Program-made: the position numbers and the translations under genes
Assembly (NCBI GenBank): GCA_937891475.1
Contig: CALATC010000189.1
Location: 1 to 5,610, forward strand
Direction of reading: 5' to 3'
Origin: an uncultured Granulicatella sp.
GTDB taxonomy: Bacteria > Bacillota > Bacilli > Lactobacillales > Aerococcaceae
Length of the DNA stretch: 5,610 nucleotides
The notes under the pieces: model-generated
What the model saw: the letters and a program-made list of their open reading frames with translations, nothing else
Databases searched by the model: none
Told to the model about the DNA's origin: nothing
Part shown: positions 5,332-5,610 of the stretch, one piece after another
How the letters are laid out: every line of letters starts with the position of its first letter
Position numbering within the stretch: the first letter of the stretch is position 1

Positions 5332-5610
5332 CTACTGTTCCTCCTTTTGAAATTGTGAGGCAGTTATTTCTTGATAAATCGCATTTGTTTCTAGTAACTC
5401 TTCATGAGTTCCAATTCCTACGATTTTTCCTTTTTCCATCACAATAATTTGATGAGCTTGCATTACTGAAGCCGCCCTTTGAGAGACAATAATGGTTGTT
5501 GGTTTAAACGGAGCTTTTGAAATGGCTTTTCTTAATGCAGCATCTGTTGCATAATCTAAAGCAGAAAAACTATCATCTAATATTAAAATTTCTGGTTTTC
5601 TAACCATTGC
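5332..5610 (-). CDS. ABC exporter subunit, BmrC/YheI-like degenerate half (partial, C-terminal end)
   Basis: Only the last 92 codons are inside the window. The frame is open to the edge (codon GCA precedes the first visible Met), so the ATG at 5607 is internal. The visible part is the end of an ABC ATPase domain: Walker B ILILDD, where the catalytic Glu is Asp; the D-loop region SFSALD; the switch segment VSQR, with Gln in place of His; and the usual GTHEELL tail. These two changes are the hallmark of the degenerate subunit in heterodimeric type IV exporters (known for TM287 and BmrC/LmrC types). They match the degenerate signature of the downstream subunit. One base separates this stop codon from the next ATG, so the pair is an operon with coupled translation. 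Confidence 0.92.
   Translation of the reverse strand, partial: AMVRKPEILILDDSFSALDYATDAALRKAISKAPFKPTTIIVSQRAASVMQAHQIIVMEKGKIVGIGTHEELLETNAIYQEITASQFQKEEQ
5340..5348 (-). promoter_or_regulatory. Ribosome binding site of the exporter subunit inside the upstream gene
   Basis: AAAAGGAGG lies within the last codons (Q-K-E-E-Q) of the upstream subunit and 9 nt before the downstream ATG. It is a near-perfect Shine-Dalgarno, consistent with balanced production of the two subunits from one message. Confidence 0.8.

Noticed and set aside
5332..5610. Reading the short ATPase fragment as a pseudogene because of its missing catalytic Glu and His
   Set aside because: Both substitutions are normal in degenerate subunits of heterodimeric exporters, and the frame runs open to the window edge.

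Overview
The window is AT-rich, with strong use of TTA, AAA and GAA codons. Its genes are typical of a low-GC Firmicute: a Rex redox repressor, a YdiF-type ABC-F ATPase and a BmrCD/YheIH-type heterodimeric ABC exporter. The closest fit is Lactobacillales, but I cannot name a genus. The adjacency of the ABC-F gene and rex agrees with this, because ydiF and rex also lie close together in Bacillus subtilis. No mobile element, CRISPR array, rRNA or tRNA is visible.

Layout: positions 1-75 are an unassigned tail, richer in G+C than the intergenic DNA further in, followed by a long AT-rich hairpin terminator at 77-119. rex (124-759, minus) and the ABC-F gene (1016-2959, plus) are divergent. They are separated by a 256-bp control region that holds an extended -10 promoter for each gene and several repeats: a Rex-type half-site on the rex -35, a 10-bp direct repeat around the rex -10, and two separate inverted repeats. 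A strong hairpin terminator (2982-3038) lies between the ABC-F gene and a minus-strand toxin-antitoxin pair. In that pair the antitoxin (3295-3516) overlaps a RelE/ParE-superfamily toxin (3056-3298) by ATGA. Upstream of the pair on the same strand are a full ABC exporter subunit (3585-5330) and the C-terminal end of its partner subunit (5332-5610, cut by the window edge).

How the genes relate: the two exporter subunits are almost certainly cotranscribed and form one heterodimer with one functional and one degenerate ATP site. The lesions visible in the two subunits fit together. The toxin-antitoxin pair has its own promoter but no terminator separates it from the exporter, so read-through is possible. 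Rex probably regulates its own promoter through the half-site on the -35. Whether Rex also controls the ABC-F gene is only a possibility.

Nothing here is a clearly new system. The least ordinary parts are the toxin-antitoxin module, whose antitoxin has no recognisable DNA-binding fold, and the repeat-dense rex/ABC-F control region.
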